A stretch of 64,000 bases of DNA from Muraenolepis orangiensis (GCA_027704905.1 CM051015.1:14657192-14721191), one strand, 5' to 3'. Counted from the stretch's first letter, positions 22,478-34,232 are shown. A program made the numbers and translations. The notes: generated by a model from the letters alone, not told the origin.

Positions 22478-23344
22478 CTGAAAAAAAAAAAAAAAAATAA
22501 GAAAGAATGTAATGTGTTCATCTGTAATCTTTTTTTTGTAATAGTTTAGTTTGAATCGTAAATCCAAGCCAACGAAAACCAGCAGATTTGCGTTTATATT
22601 GTGGACAACAAATCCTTTTAAATTGATATCCGTCCACTTTGTATTTTAAAAACGAAGGGAGGAGGGATGAGGGATTCTTGGCAGAGTCCAGACCCGTGTT
22701 AAGCTGCCACGGCTGGACAGCGTTTGTTTGGGCTCTCGGCAGTTAACCTTGAAGCCAAAGGTTTGGTATGGGGTCACTCCAGCCCTATGGGTGCTTATGC
22801 CAAGCTCAAACTACAGGACTTTGGACCCGGTTACATCAAAGACTACTTCCAGACACGTTTCACTGTCAGCAGGAAAGGGCCCTCTGATCTGAAAGATCAG
22901 TGAAAGATTCATCTGCCGTGATGCACCGTTCTACCAGAACGTCACCAATGAACGAGTGAATAACAAACCTGACAACATGCATTTGGGACAGGGTATTCAT
23001 GTTGGAGAGTAAACTGACCCTGTTGATTAACGTAAGGCCATATCTGGCTCACGCTACAGCAGCTACGCACCCGTAGCCTGGGCAACTGTTCACCAAGATT
23101 TAAACGATTCAAAAGATTCAAACAATATTTGGAGTCCTGTAGAAGTCTTGTTATGTGAGGCCTCCGGGTGATTCTCTGTACTACCGGAATCGACTATTGT
23201 CGACTGTCATTTGTCATTAGATGTGAGCTGTTCTCCTTTGGACGGGATTTAGTAAAGATCCAAAAATCCTGCAGTGTGAGCTTGGCATTGCCTGGTCAAG
23301 TTCTCTCCATCCAAAATACTGAGAGATTCATCAAAGATTTATAA
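22478..23344. other. dpp10 intron, nothing else seen
   Basis: No exon or mobile element recognised. Confidence 0.55.
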
Positions 23345-23355
23345 ACACACACACA

Positions 23356-23418
<63 letters not shown>
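23345..23418. repeat. (AC)n microsatellite forming a splice donor
   Basis: On the gene strand the intron starts GTGTGCGTGTGTGTG, so the first bases of this array are the donor of the exon at 23419-23542. Confidence 0.95.
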
Positions 23419-23542
23419 CTTGATACAGGCTCCTGTGGTGGTGTCACACACGGTGAGGATGGAGATGTTCTGGGCTCGGTTCAACCACCTCACACACGTC
23501 TTGGTCTTGATGATCCACATCACCATGGTAACGAAGTGCTCC
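23419..23542 (-). CDS. dpp10: dpp10 exon (WLNRAQNISILTVC segment)
   Basis: 124 bp: one base plus 41 codons. The acceptor is TTGTTGAAG (AG at 23544-23543); donor ATCAAG|GTGTGC. Reads EHFVTMVMWIIKTKTCV, then RWLNRAQNISILTVCDTTTG and ACIK, clearly DPP10. The previous exon ends CG, so the joined codon is CGG (Arg), as expected. An in-frame TGA just upstream of the acceptor fits this start. The first 25 bases of the exon lie inside a 42-bp tandem repeat. Confidence 0.93.
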
Positions 23543-23700
23543 CTTCAACAACCACAACACATCACCATGGTAACGTAATGCTCCCTTCAACAACCACAAC
23601 ACATCACCATGGTAAAGTATTGCTCCCTTCAACAACCACAACACATTACCATGGTAACATAGTCCTTCAACAACCACTACACATTACCCTGGTAACATGA
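23518..23700. repeat. 42-bp tandem repeat containing an exon start and acceptor
   Basis: The plus unit is CATCACCATGGTAACGTAAT then GCTCCCTTCAACAACCACAACA. Copies start at 23518, 23560 and 23602, with diverged copies from 23644. The first copy holds the true acceptor and first nine codons of the dpp10 exon. The others carry decoy versions of both. Confidence 0.95.
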
Positions 23701-24137
23701 CATGTTTAACAATTGACACATACATGGACAAATAATATGAATATAAATATGTCCAAAACTCTCAAGTAATAATACTAATAATTATTATTATATTAATACT
23801 TATAATAGTAATAATAATAGTAATAAGAATTATACAGTATTGATACAGTCAGTAGATTATCCACATGTCCTTATCTGCATGTCCTAGCCTTCCTGTGACT
23901 TTTTTGTCATAGAACATATTTATAGAACAGGAACAGGAAGTAGTGCTAATTAACATATTGTGATTCTCAGCTCCTATCCACAAAACAACAACACGAGCTT
24001 CAAAATCGTACATTTCCACCACAAATACTCCAAGCACCCAGTGAAAACACCAACACAAACAAACAAACAAACAACTCTTTCAACAAATCCAGTGAATACG
24101 GATCAATAGGTGGTCTTCTCCATCTCCTTGTTCTCAC
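23701..24137. other. dpp10 intron, AT-rich
   Basis: AATAATAAT-type simple sequence at about 23766-23835; nothing else recognised. Confidence 0.6.
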
Positions 24138-24208
24138 CGTAGTTTGAGGCTGTCCGGGGGGGTGAGCTCCTGTGTGTGGGTGGGGCCGTACAGGTTCACC
24201 ACGTACAG
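24138..24208 (-). CDS. dpp10: dpp10 exon (LYVVNLYGPTHT segment)
   Basis: 71 bp, 23 codons plus CG. Acceptor taken as GTGTGTGAAG (AG at 24210-24209); donor CTACG|GTGAGA. Reads LYVVNLYGPTHTQELTPPDS then LKL, a strong DPP10 match. The AAG just before it spells the Lys that precedes LYVV in the family. The exon may therefore once have extended further upstream, where the (GT)n array now lies. Confidence 0.92.
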
Positions 24209-24209
24209 C

Positions 24210-24211
<2 letters not shown>

Positions 24212-24280
<69 letters not shown>

Positions 24281-24285
24281 ATACA

Positions 24286-24357
<72 letters not shown>
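24212..24357. repeat. (AC)n microsatellite at a dpp10 acceptor
   Basis: About 146 bases with a CATACACATACACAAAC interruption. On the gene strand it is (GT)n ending GAAG directly at the exon. Confidence 0.97.
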
Positions 24358-24358
<1 letters not shown>

Positions 24359-24480
24359 CACCCAGGCTTCAAAAACAGCCCCATTGAACTGACACCTGGG
24401 TTCAGGCAGTGAAGGGAAGGAGCACATTTGGATGTAATGTCATCTGTCAAACTGTCAGGTACAAGTTAAAGCTGTTATTC

Positions 24481-24895
24481 ATCAGGTTAGTCATCAGGTT
24501 AGTCAGCAGGTTAGTCAGCAGGTGAGTCATCAGGTGAGTCAGCAGGTTAGTCATCAGGTTATTCAGCAGTTTAGTCAGCAGGTTAGTCATCAGGTTAGTC
24601 AGCAGGTTAGTCAGCAGGTTAGTCATCAGGTGAGTCAGCAGGTTAGTCATCAGGTTATTCAGCAGTTTAGTCAGCAGGTTAGTCAACAGGTTAGTCATCA
24701 GGTTAGTCATCAGGTTAGTCATAAGGTTAGTCATCAGGTTAGTCATAAGGTAAGTCATCAGGTTAGTCATCAGGTTAGTCATAAGGTTAGTCATCAGGTT
24801 AGTCATCAGGTTAGTCATCAGGTTAGTCATCAGGTTAGTCAGCAGGTTAGTCAGCAGGTAGTCATCAGGTTAGTCATCAGGTTAGTCATCAGGTT
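24481..24895. repeat. 12-bp minisatellite, about 35 copies
   Basis: The unit is AGTCATCAGGTT with AGTCAGCAGGTT and AGTCATAAGGTT variants in a patterned order. Frames on both strands (MTNL and SHQV repeats) are artefacts. Confidence 0.97.
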
Positions 24896-25289
24896 ATAGT
24901 CATAGTTACAAATGGTTCTGGTTCGAAACCCCAAGTCTTCATGTGGTCATCCTTAAGCAATATGCTAAACCAAAGCTGCACTTTAATTTATAAAATGTAT
25001 CTAAAATTAAAGCATTCAACTCTAATGTAGTCTATGTATGTATATATTTGCTTTTCTCAACAAGCCTTCATCAGTTGAACTTCACACTTGCCGGGTGTAC
25101 CGCTGGAGGAAGTGCAACGTGGAGTGCTTTTTAGATCTAAGGGACATGTTTATTTGTAGCAGGGCTGAAGAACTCCAGTCTCTGTCTCAGAGTGAATTTC
25201 ACTCCGTCTTGAATCGATCTCAGATTAATTGATCTCGGAGCTACATATTGGTTTTACTACTATAAATATTTTACAAGGAATTTTACCCC
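24896..25289. other. dpp10 intron, nothing recognised
   Basis: Checked on the minus strand for missing propeller exons; none seen. Confidence 0.55.
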
Positions 25290-25515
25290 TAGATTAGGTC
25301 ATAACAGTACTAGTAAACCACTACTAGTGGTTTACAGTAGTAACCCTACCCCTAGGGTAGGTCATACTTGTACTAGTAATAACTAGTGGTTTACAGTAGT
25401 AACCCTACCCCTAGAGTAGGTCATATCAGTACTAGTAATAACTACTACAAGTGGTTTACAGTAGTAACCCTACCCCTAGGGTAGTTCAAACCAGAACTCT
25501 ACTAGTGGTTAACGG
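25290..25515. repeat. About 65-70 bp imperfect tandem repeat, three copies
   Basis: Built from AGTAGTAACCCTACCCCTAG, GGTAGGTCATA and CTAGTGGTTTAC. It contains near-palindromes of the type CTACCCCTAGGGTAG and ends within about 20 bases of the candidate micro-exon. Confidence 0.85.
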
Positions 25516-25531
25516 TAGTGGGGGTCTGTAC

Positions 25532-25554
25532 CTTTGGGTAGGGGTACTGGTAGA
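25532..25554 (-). CDS. dpp10: Possible dpp10 23-bp micro-exon (YQYPYPK)
   Basis: After AATTAG the minus strand reads TC-TAC-CAG-TAC-CCC-TAC-CCA-AAG and then GTACAG, a good donor. YQYPYPK matches the YPYPK segment of DPP10. Order and strand are right and an in-frame TAA lies upstream. The match is short and the flanking exons are missing, so this could be chance. Confidence 0.4.
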
Positions 25555-26419
25555 CTAATTATTTCAAACAAAATTATGGTTGTTACTAAGTTACAGAGTG
25601 CAGGATTAAGGATCTCTGCAAACAAACTTATTTTAAAGCATGACAAACTAACAGAGAAAGTACGTTGAATACATATGTTTGGTTGTTTTTTCAAATCTTT
25701 AAGATTGAGACACTGTGTTGCTTATCATAATTGAATCACTAGAGTCCTTGGAGAGCGCATTTCATAGCAAGGGATTGTTAGTGCATTGATTTAAATTACA
25801 ATAAACTAACAGTAATACAACAACAAAAAACAACTGAATTTATTTTGTCTATGCGATCAAAGAAATAGTGTGTAGCTAATGGCTTCATATCATGTTCTGA
25901 AAAATAAATATAAACTATAAAAAACACAAACAGCTCAATAATGTCGGGAAATCACACAGAAACTGTATACTATTATAATAGGAAATGTGTTTTAGTGTGT
26001 CCATGAACAGACAGATGTGTATATGTATGCATGCACAGACATGCAATAAGGAAAACATTCCCTCGGAGAGAATTAAGACAAGAAGACAAAAGCAGGCAGG
26101 GAGTGCTTTAACTTATTAGCAGATCACATTTATCTGCCAATATTCAAATTCATTGAAATAATTTAGCTAATTGTTTTGTGTCTAATATCAGTAACATGTA
26201 TTATTTATCTTGGCTAGGAAGAGGTGGCGTTTTGTGTTTCTGTGTTGTTTGTTTGTTCATTTTTTTTCCAGCCTCATCTGTGCGGCTAACAGTTAAGCTG
26301 ATTTGTCCTATTGTCCTATTCACAGCAAGTCATAATCAATTTTAAAATCAAAATCAAAAATGTAAAAATGATCAACATTCGAAATGGAAAAGGAGTGGTT
26401 CTCCGAGTGACTTCAGGTC

Positions 26420-26451
<32 letters not shown>

Positions 26452-26599
26452 TTAATAATGTCAACGCAAAACAAAACGGTGGTCGTTTAGGAGTTAAAGT
26501 CACTAGTTGACAGGTTAGCCGTCTACTCCTTCCATGGATAATTATGGCAGCGTTGCCCAGCCAAATCAAGAAGCTGAGCAGGCATGTGTTGACGACATT
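25555..26599. other. dpp10 intron with (ATA)n
   Basis: (ATA)n at about 26420-26458; no exon recognised. Confidence 0.6.
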
Positions 26600-26935
26600 C
26601 AACAATGTATCTGCACGGAAGTGCAGATGCATTGCACTGGCTTCTGGTTCAGGATCGACTACAAAATCCTGTTACCGGTACTTACACACAAATTAATGAA
26701 TGGTTATGCACCTCCTCTCCATCTCTATCCTTAGAACTCATTACTCAGATCTGCCAACAGCTTGCCCCAGTACTAAGCTCCGCCCCCATGGGGGACCCAT
26801 TCTCATATTTGAAGGGCCACCACAGACCCTGGACTCTTTTAAGACAGGCCTAAAAAACATTTAATTTAGGAAGGACTTTTTATGTTTATATAAGTGCTCA
26901 CTATTTTAAGGTCTTGTACTGTGTTTGTTTGCTAT
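26600..26935 (+). mobile_element. Old LINE RT C-terminal fragment (L2-like)
   Basis: Plus strand, with frame changes: RIDYKILLPVLTHKLMNGYA, an in-frame stop, LLRSANSLPQY and a TLL-DRPKKHLI-type end. This is the usual C-terminal layout of fish L2-type RT proteins. Several stops mark it as old. Confidence 0.65.
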
Positions 26936-28821
26936 GTTTTAAACTTAGTCCGTCTCCGCTCGATCCACCACTCGCTCTCCATCGCCGCTGTGTAGTCCAT
27001 TGCCAACCTGACTCTAACAGCTAATTGGAAATAATAGCAGGCTTCTAGCGCCAGTCTCATTTGCACTCGCCATAGTCAACGTCATCTGCCGTTGTTCCTT
27101 TAATGGTGGTTGGTAAACAGCGTTTAGGTGCTTTATCGCCCACTTTTGGATTGGACGTATTCATCGTATTCATCAGACGTATTCATCGTACGGCACATAA
27201 CAAATCCTGACGTCCGTACCATTACACCCCTAATAAATATGTTTATATATATGTCAATATATATATATATATATATATAATTGAAAAGAGGATTTGGAAA
27301 ATTGTCACACCTCTAATATGTATTAAGCAACATCTTTGAACATAAATTACGAGTAATTATCTGTCCTTCGAGAGAACGTTTGATGAGGACATCTGATTAA
27401 TTATCCTGAACTGGATTTACTCTTCAGAACGTGACATCATAGAAAAGTGCTCCTAAAACCTCCGCTTAAGTCGACTTAATGAGTCTCTCGCTTGCAGTGA
27501 GCAAGATTCAAATTGGAGCTTTCCATGAAAGTTTCTTTGAAATTCTTTGGGAAGCATGTCTCTGATAATCCTGGCACAAGCCCCCGATAAGTACTAGCTT
27601 CTAGCGAACTAGCTGCTGCATCGCAAGTAAAATAATTTAAAAAAAGTAATATACAAAATCTGGATTGATATGGATTAATACATAATCCATACAAAATGGA
27701 TTCTCCAGCCGCTTTTAGATTCTGTATCAATTGGTTCAAATACCAAGAGTCTGACATGTAATCAAGCATAACAGTTTATTTGCAGTACGGTGGAGCATGT
27801 TGGAAAAAGTCATTAGTGTCATTAAGTGGGCTCCTCTCATAGAAAGTGTGCTAAATGCCTCCCCACACCTTCAGATTAATTAGTCAAAGAGCTCCACACT
27901 GCAAAATGCATCCACATAAAGATGGCATTTCATGGCAGTTAAGGAGAGGGAGGAGGAGAGTCAGCCCTGAGCAGCCCTGAAATGAGAGCAGTCAAGCACC
28001 ATAACCTCACCAGTCCCGTCCGGTGGACGCAGTGACTCCATCCTGTGAACTCACCACCTGCCGGGTTTCAGAAGCCAAATTGGGTTTTAAAAAGTATTTA
28101 TTTTAGAATTTTGTGTCCAGAAAGCCAGACGTCTTCAGCACTAAGTGCTATTATACTCCAATTAAAGCCCCATTGATAGACAACAAAACTCTCCAGGGAT
28201 AGAGGCCTGGTCGCGAGTTGGCCTTCCAGTACGTGGAGAACTGGGCCGGAAATGAACACACCACAGATGGTAGCTATTTATGGTTTCAAAGAAATATTGA
28301 TATTACATTTTTTTAATCTGTTTTTCATGGCACCGACTCTTAAAATATATTCCATTTGGAGGAAGCTTCTAAGGTGGACGGGGATTTGTAATAAAGTAAC
28401 TTCAGTAATGACAAGCAGAGCCAGAGGCTTGGTATGTTGCATTGTGTTTGTACGGAGAAACCTGGCACCTTTCAAAGTAAAGGTTTCACTAAATTAATCT
28501 GAATAGCATTGAGAAATGTGTTGTTGTTGGTGCTAGCTTGTCACATGAGACAAAAATAGGCTCAAATTCAATGCCACCATTGTTTTTTTGTGCCTGGTGA
28601 TGAAGATGAAGATGAGTTATGTGGGCCTCCTTCCTCATAGCAACAACAACAATATGACAACAAAAATATGACAACAACATTCCAATGCAGGTGGGTTTGC
28701 TCCCCTAAACAAGTTGCAGTTACAGATAAACAAGTGTTTACTGTTTTAAAATGTGAAATAAAGCCCACTCTGCTCCACTGGCAGGTGGAGCAGAGTGGGC
28801 GCTGTGTGCTGGAACCACAAC
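26936..28821. other. dpp10 intron with (AT)n
   Basis: (AT)n at about 27255-27280. No exon for the missing propeller block recognised on the minus strand. Confidence 0.55.
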
Positions 28822-28932
28822 ATGTGTGTTGTGTGTGTGGTGTGTGTGTGTGTGTGTGGTGTGTGTGGGTGTGTGTGTGTGGTGGTGGTGGTGTGAGGGG
28901 AGAGAGAGCGAGAGAGAGCGAGAGAGCGAGAG

Positions 28933-29001
<69 letters not shown>
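28822..29001. repeat. GT-rich block then (GA)n microsatellite
   Basis: GTGTGTGGTGTG sequence to about 28890, then (GA)n with GAGAGCGAGA interruptions to 29001. Confidence 0.95.
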
Positions 29002-29005
<4 letters not shown>

Positions 29006-29672
29006 ATGCAAATCTAAACCATAAGCCTAGTTTACAACACAGCAGTGAGTGGCCATGTGAGAATACTTGATTAGCTTAGAGTCAATGAGTTCCATTACTG
29101 TTAACTCATTTAGCCAATTAGGAGACATCTCCCAAAAGCCCAGTGAATCCAGATAGAGCTGGTCCACGGCATACTGTCTGAGAGAGATCTGCTCTAAGTT
29201 ATTTAGTTAGTCAGTTGGTTAGTTAGTTTGATCACTAGCCTGTTAACTAGTCTGACAACTGGTCCGCCTGTCAGCTAGTTCATCTGTCAGTCTGTCTGAT
29301 GAGGTCCTTCAGTTTTAGTAAGTAAGTCTCTATTCAGTCTCTATTGTGTCAGGCAGCTAGTCCTGTAAGTTAGTTAGTTACTTATTAGATAGTTAGTTAC
29401 TTAGTTTAGTATAGTTAGTTTCTTACGTATATAGTAAGTTAGTTAGTTACTCAGTCAGTTAGTGAGACTGCTGAGTACATTCAGCATGGTTCCAGTATCA
29501 AAATGAAAAAAATTATGGTGTGAATCATCTAGCTTCATTAAGAATGGGTTTCAAATAGTTATAATCCAACATGTGTATTGCCATATGGTCCAATGAGATA
29601 GTTGATTTGTTTGTTTTGTCCATCCTATTATTTCCTGTAATTCCTTCTGGGGAGAGGAGAGCGAGCGCGTAC
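29002..29672. other. dpp10 intron, GTTAGTTAGTTA-rich
   Basis: Degenerate TTAG-type short repeats from about 29200 to 29465; otherwise nothing recognised. Confidence 0.6.
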
Positions 29673-29725
29673 CGCGTGTGGATGTTGTAGACACTGTAGG
29701 ACGCTATGAAGGAATACCGGTACAC
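29673..29725 (-). CDS. dpp10: dpp10 exon (YRYSFIASYSVYNIHT), most 5' exon seen
   Basis: 53 bp, 17 codons plus CG. The acceptor TCTCTGTTTTAAG ends at 29726 and the pyrimidine tract is the (CT)n array next to it. Donor CACGCG|GTACGC. VYRYSFIASYSVYNIHT matches the propeller segment of DPP10 that follows LAYDVKQ. Upstream exons (cytoplasmic tail, membrane anchor, first blades) were not found in the rest of the window. Confidence 0.9.
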
Positions 29726-29727
29726 CT

Positions 29728-29733
<6 letters not shown>

Positions 29734-29821
<88 letters not shown>
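29734..29821. repeat. (AG)n microsatellite serving as polypyrimidine tract
   Basis: On the gene strand it is (CT)n, separated from the exon at 29725 only by GTTTTAAG. Confidence 0.97.
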
Positions 29822-29825
<4 letters not shown>

Positions 29826-32800
29826 TGGGTGGGTGGTTAGCCCATTGTTAGAATATGTTTAGCACACAGTTAGCGGTTAGCACATAATAGATAATAAGAG
29901 CAGTTGTTTTGTTTGAGATATTGATAATGAAATTATTTTGAACTCTGAATCCATAATCTGATGAGAGGGTGATTAACAGAGCAGGAGGGGTGTTGGGCTG
30001 ATATTTAATCCAATCTAATCTAATCAGATTCAGACGGTCAGCTCACTGGTCTGAGTCTCCGGCGGGAGAAGGTCGGTGAATCAGGGCTACGATTACTTGG
30101 CTGAAACTAGTGGAATCTTTAGTAACTGGCTGTGAATGCTCTCTTCGCAAATACATGACAATTGCTTGTTTATTGGTCAAATCAATTGAACCCCGGCCGG
30201 GTTCCTATGGAAATTGTTCCCACAATGCCCACACAGACAACTTAAAGCAGCCCACGGCCACCACATGGAAAATAACAACCCAGATCACAGCTAAATGTGA
30301 CCTACACAAGCCCAGGGCTTACTTTATTGATACAGCGCCACCTCCTGTGTAGGAGGAGTCAAACCCTTAATATGAGCTTGTGAGGAATTAAATATACATA
30401 GCCAATGTTTCCCCACTAGAAGGTGTTCAAATGAATGAATGAGAGGAAAAGACTGTATACCAAAAGTAAATGGCTTTAATCTCACGGGGTTCTATAAAAC
30501 ATGGGCATGGCCCAGCACAGAGGTGACAGACCACACACCCATAATCACATGGACTGAACACGTTCAAAATAACCACACAAGACAAAACTAATAAATCAAA
30601 GATGAGCACCACACGTCTAAGAGGGTACTCAACAAAAGACACACAAAACAATGCACACCTAAAGCACATCAAATAATGCACACATAAGACACGCAGCACA
30701 ATGCACACATAAGACACGCAGCACAATGCACATAAATCACACAGAATAATGTCCCGTCTAACTAGTGATCTAAGCGGTATGCGTCGTCACAATAACCATT
30801 TAGTATGGGAAAAACAGTGATTGCAAGAGATGCCTGAAACAAAGGAAACATACATAAACTTCCTATCTAATACACAAACACATTTAGATTTACGACACAA
30901 CAATTCATATACATTTCCCTTTTACCCAAACAAACGTTTAATAAATCCTTTAATAAACATGTGTTTTACCTCGTTAAAACTCCAGTTAAAACACTGGACA
31001 CATTTGTTGCAAGTCCGTCCCTCTTGCTCTATCGCCTTAAGCACAAAGCACAATACTTGTAAGTACTGTGGAAGGATACTGGACTAGATATTAAAAATGG
31101 AAAAACGGCTATAAAAGCTATAAAAGATAAATAATTTGAATGTTATCCTAACGTAAACCTAGGCAATCAGTTCAACCTGCGTTTGCCAGGTGAGTAATTT
31201 AAATACCCAGAACAGGGAAGTACAGGGCGACGCCAACTACCTGTCTTTGGCCTGTCACGTAAACCAGGAGCTGTCAGGTAACCCACTCCCACACGTCACA
31301 TAAAGAAAGACTAATGAAAATAAATAAGGGGCTAAAGAAACCAAAAATCTGTCTCCACCATTTGAATAAATCTATCAGAACGATGACAGGGCTTCATAAG
31401 CACTCCTTCTGGGACAGGGTTAAGGAGCAGGGAGGCCTTCTCCAGCTGAAATTGAGGCAGTGTCCCGTGTCTTGATTTATGCGGAGCAGTTAAGAACGGC
31501 GGTAGAACTTAGCCCAGTAAGCGGTGAGAATGTTCACTGGGCCCAAGATTAATGCGTGATTGGAGCTCTAATATAAATAGCTTTGGAGAGCTGATATGAG
31601 TCAGAGCCCCGGTGTGGGATGGTGGATGTTCAGCCTCTGATGGTTGTTAAAAAAAGCCTGCAGTTCAATTCATGTTTTAAACACCTGAGGACTTTGAGCA
31701 GTTGAGGCTAACAGTCATAAAAAAGTGTTTTAATAAAAATGTTTTTAGGCTATTTTTGCTTCTTGTGTTCAGAGTGGAATATATATTATTAGTATTTAAA
31801 TGTTTTACAATTTCCCATCAGCAAACGACTGCATCAGCCGTGCTTTCCTTAATTATGCATTCATTAATGAATTATCCTGACAGTCAGGACATAATGAGGA
31901 ACGACGACCGAAACCAAAGAACCAAAGTTAAATTGGTGTTCCAATTGGTCTGGTAGACCTTCAATATGAGCACACAATGAGATGACAGAATGCTCCCATC
32001 ACATTACTGTTTAATGCTCTTGCTTTGTGTGGCGCTAAGGGGATAAGCTAACCGCCACTAAGTGGAATGAAAGTAAGCTATCCTGTAATAAGAAACAGTT
32101 GTTGTGGTGTTTTTTTTTATGTATCCCATTAGAAGTCCAAAGCAATAGCGATGTTATATCATATATTTAAGTATGCTTCAACGTTTATTCCCACGTTTCT
32201 CTTTACAGAGATCTGAATCCGTGAGCTAGTACACTGATAATGACTCTGGCTCACGTGGATGGCTGATTGTGTCGGCCTACAGGTTGTTTACAGACACCTT
32301 GTCAGTAGCTAGCTTCCTCAGATAGAGCTGTGCCACATAGAACCTGCAGGGTAGCTAACTTCTAATGGTGCAATTTGTATTCTCCTTTTATTTTATTGTA
32401 TTTTATTGTATATCTCTGCATTGTGGAGAACATTATGTGTATGAACCACATCAGATGTGGTCCATACACATATTTTTAAACTATGACAAGCTAAAAATAC
32501 TATCCAACTACAGTAGATTAAGACATTGTCTTATTCCTCTCTTTTCTCCGTTCAATGAAGTGGCCTGACCTTTGTAGTTTGTTCAGAGATGAAGTGAAAT
32601 AAAGCTGTGACATTTTCCCCCCCCAATTATCTCGTGCTTTAAACCTTGATGGCCCAGAAGAAGAACCAAGCCAAACTATGATTCATGGAACTGCAGATTT
32701 AATCATTAAAAACAAATACTGACATTCAGCACTGTCTGTTACAACCCGCAAGGTCTAAGGGTGTACAAAAACATGGGAAAGTGGGATCTTGTGTGCGCTG

Positions 32801-34146
32801 GAACAAGAACGGAGTCAACATAGGGGTCAAGGTGCAATAATAAAGTGTATTAACAAGGGGTAACAGACACAAGGACAAACTCAAGTACAAAATATCTCAG
32901 GAACCAGGCCTAGGGACCTGGTGGAAGTATTCCAAATCAAAATGAAATAAAATATGAAAGTGAACAAACGCCACGTGTCAAACAGCCGTGTTAAGCATGC
33001 ATGTATTATTGGTTCATTGAGACGGTTAATTGTTAATCAATGTTTGCATCTAAACTATGCAAAAATTACGACGACAAAAACATCTAACATCTACTGAATG
33101 ACCCCCTGAACGATCTGTTGAGCCTCTTAAGAACTTCCCTACTGACTCACATACACAATAATAAGTAAAGAGGTTGAAGTCAATGGTTGGCAGTGAGGCA
33201 CGTGAGAGCCAGCATAACAGTGGAGGAAGGTCAGGTTGAAGGTCAGAAGAGCAGCCTATTAAAAGATGCGTTTTAGACTGGGAAAAGGAAAGATTGAGAC
33301 AAGCGCCAGTGATTAGGGGCTGATCAGGGCTTATCGCCTCCAGATAAAGATGATGTCAGACAGGGGCATGTAATCCTGGATCGAGGTCAAGAGATTGGTC
33401 TGGTCTTTTAAAACAAGAATCTTGTTGACCAATGAGAGAGCATAACTTGATTATGTCTATAGAGTTTGTCCTTTGGCAATACACAACACATGCACTAATA
33501 TCCTCTTATAACAAGCACAAACTGTACACAGTAAGCATCATGTCACTCAATGCAAAGACACCTTCAACAATCTATAATGGTTAGAAATATAAAGTCAATA
33601 TTTGTCTGCAGATGCTTGAGGATAAACAGTATATACAAGCAATTGTTGATTAAACATGGACCAAAAGGAATAATGTTAACATATTGCTGTACACAACAAT
33701 CCACAACCAATTGCTCCAAAATGCTGCATACTTGTATGTGTGCATATGCTCTGTATATGTGTGTATAGGTCTAAGCATGTGTGTGTTAGTGTGTGTCTGT
33801 GGTGATGTGGGTGTGTGTTTTCATAGTGGGTGTCAGTGTAAACACCGTACACAAAGCAGTGGAGCAGGAACATTCAAGAGGGGTGGATTTGATATATTTA
33901 TTAGTTTTGCTGTGACTCTTCTAGACTCTGTATTATTTGTCATATTAGCTAGTAATATCCACATAGTACTAGCAACATTACCCTGTATTGGCTACGTTAG
34001 CTAGTACAACCCACATGATTGTCCACAAAACCCAGAATTCCATGTCTAACCTCTAATTCAGGGGTATGCAAATCAGGCAACAATTGTCTTTCATAGCACT
34101 CATTATTTCAGTCCAATCAATTCTAGATTTGATAGTCACATTTGCA
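29822..34146. other. No gene seen, about 4.3 kb
   Basis: Mostly unique-looking DNA with one dispersed repeat (30296-30361). Searched on the minus strand for the dpp10 exon ending LAYDVKQ; not found. Loose CACACATAAGACACG repeats near 30660-30730. Confidence 0.5.
30296..30361. repeat. Dispersed repeat, copy 1
   Basis: TGTGACCTACACAAGCCCAG then GGCTTACTTTATTGATACAGCG; recurs at 59819-59878 in the same orientation, with a 6-base difference (CACCTC present here). Confidence 0.85.
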
Positions 34147-34232
34147 TATTCCAATCCCCTCACATGATCGTAAAAAATTACAATCACACTGGAACAGCTG
34201 GACTAGCTGTTTATGCAAATTGCACAGTTCTT
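34147..34232. repeat. Direct repeat, left copy
   Basis: TATTCCAATCCCCTCACATG ... GTTTATGCAAATTGCACAGTTCTT; recurs at 34863-34955. Confidence 0.85.

Noticed and set aside
26372..26632. 86-codon minus frame with a Leu-rich end
   Set aside because: The Leu run is the (ATA)n-adjacent repeat and the rest is antisense to an old LINE.
18566..29725. Assignment to dpp6 rather than dpp10
   Set aside because: Segments HLTSGNWEV, WLNRAQNISILTVC and VKQGGRGEFHH fit DPP10 better than what I recall of DPP6.
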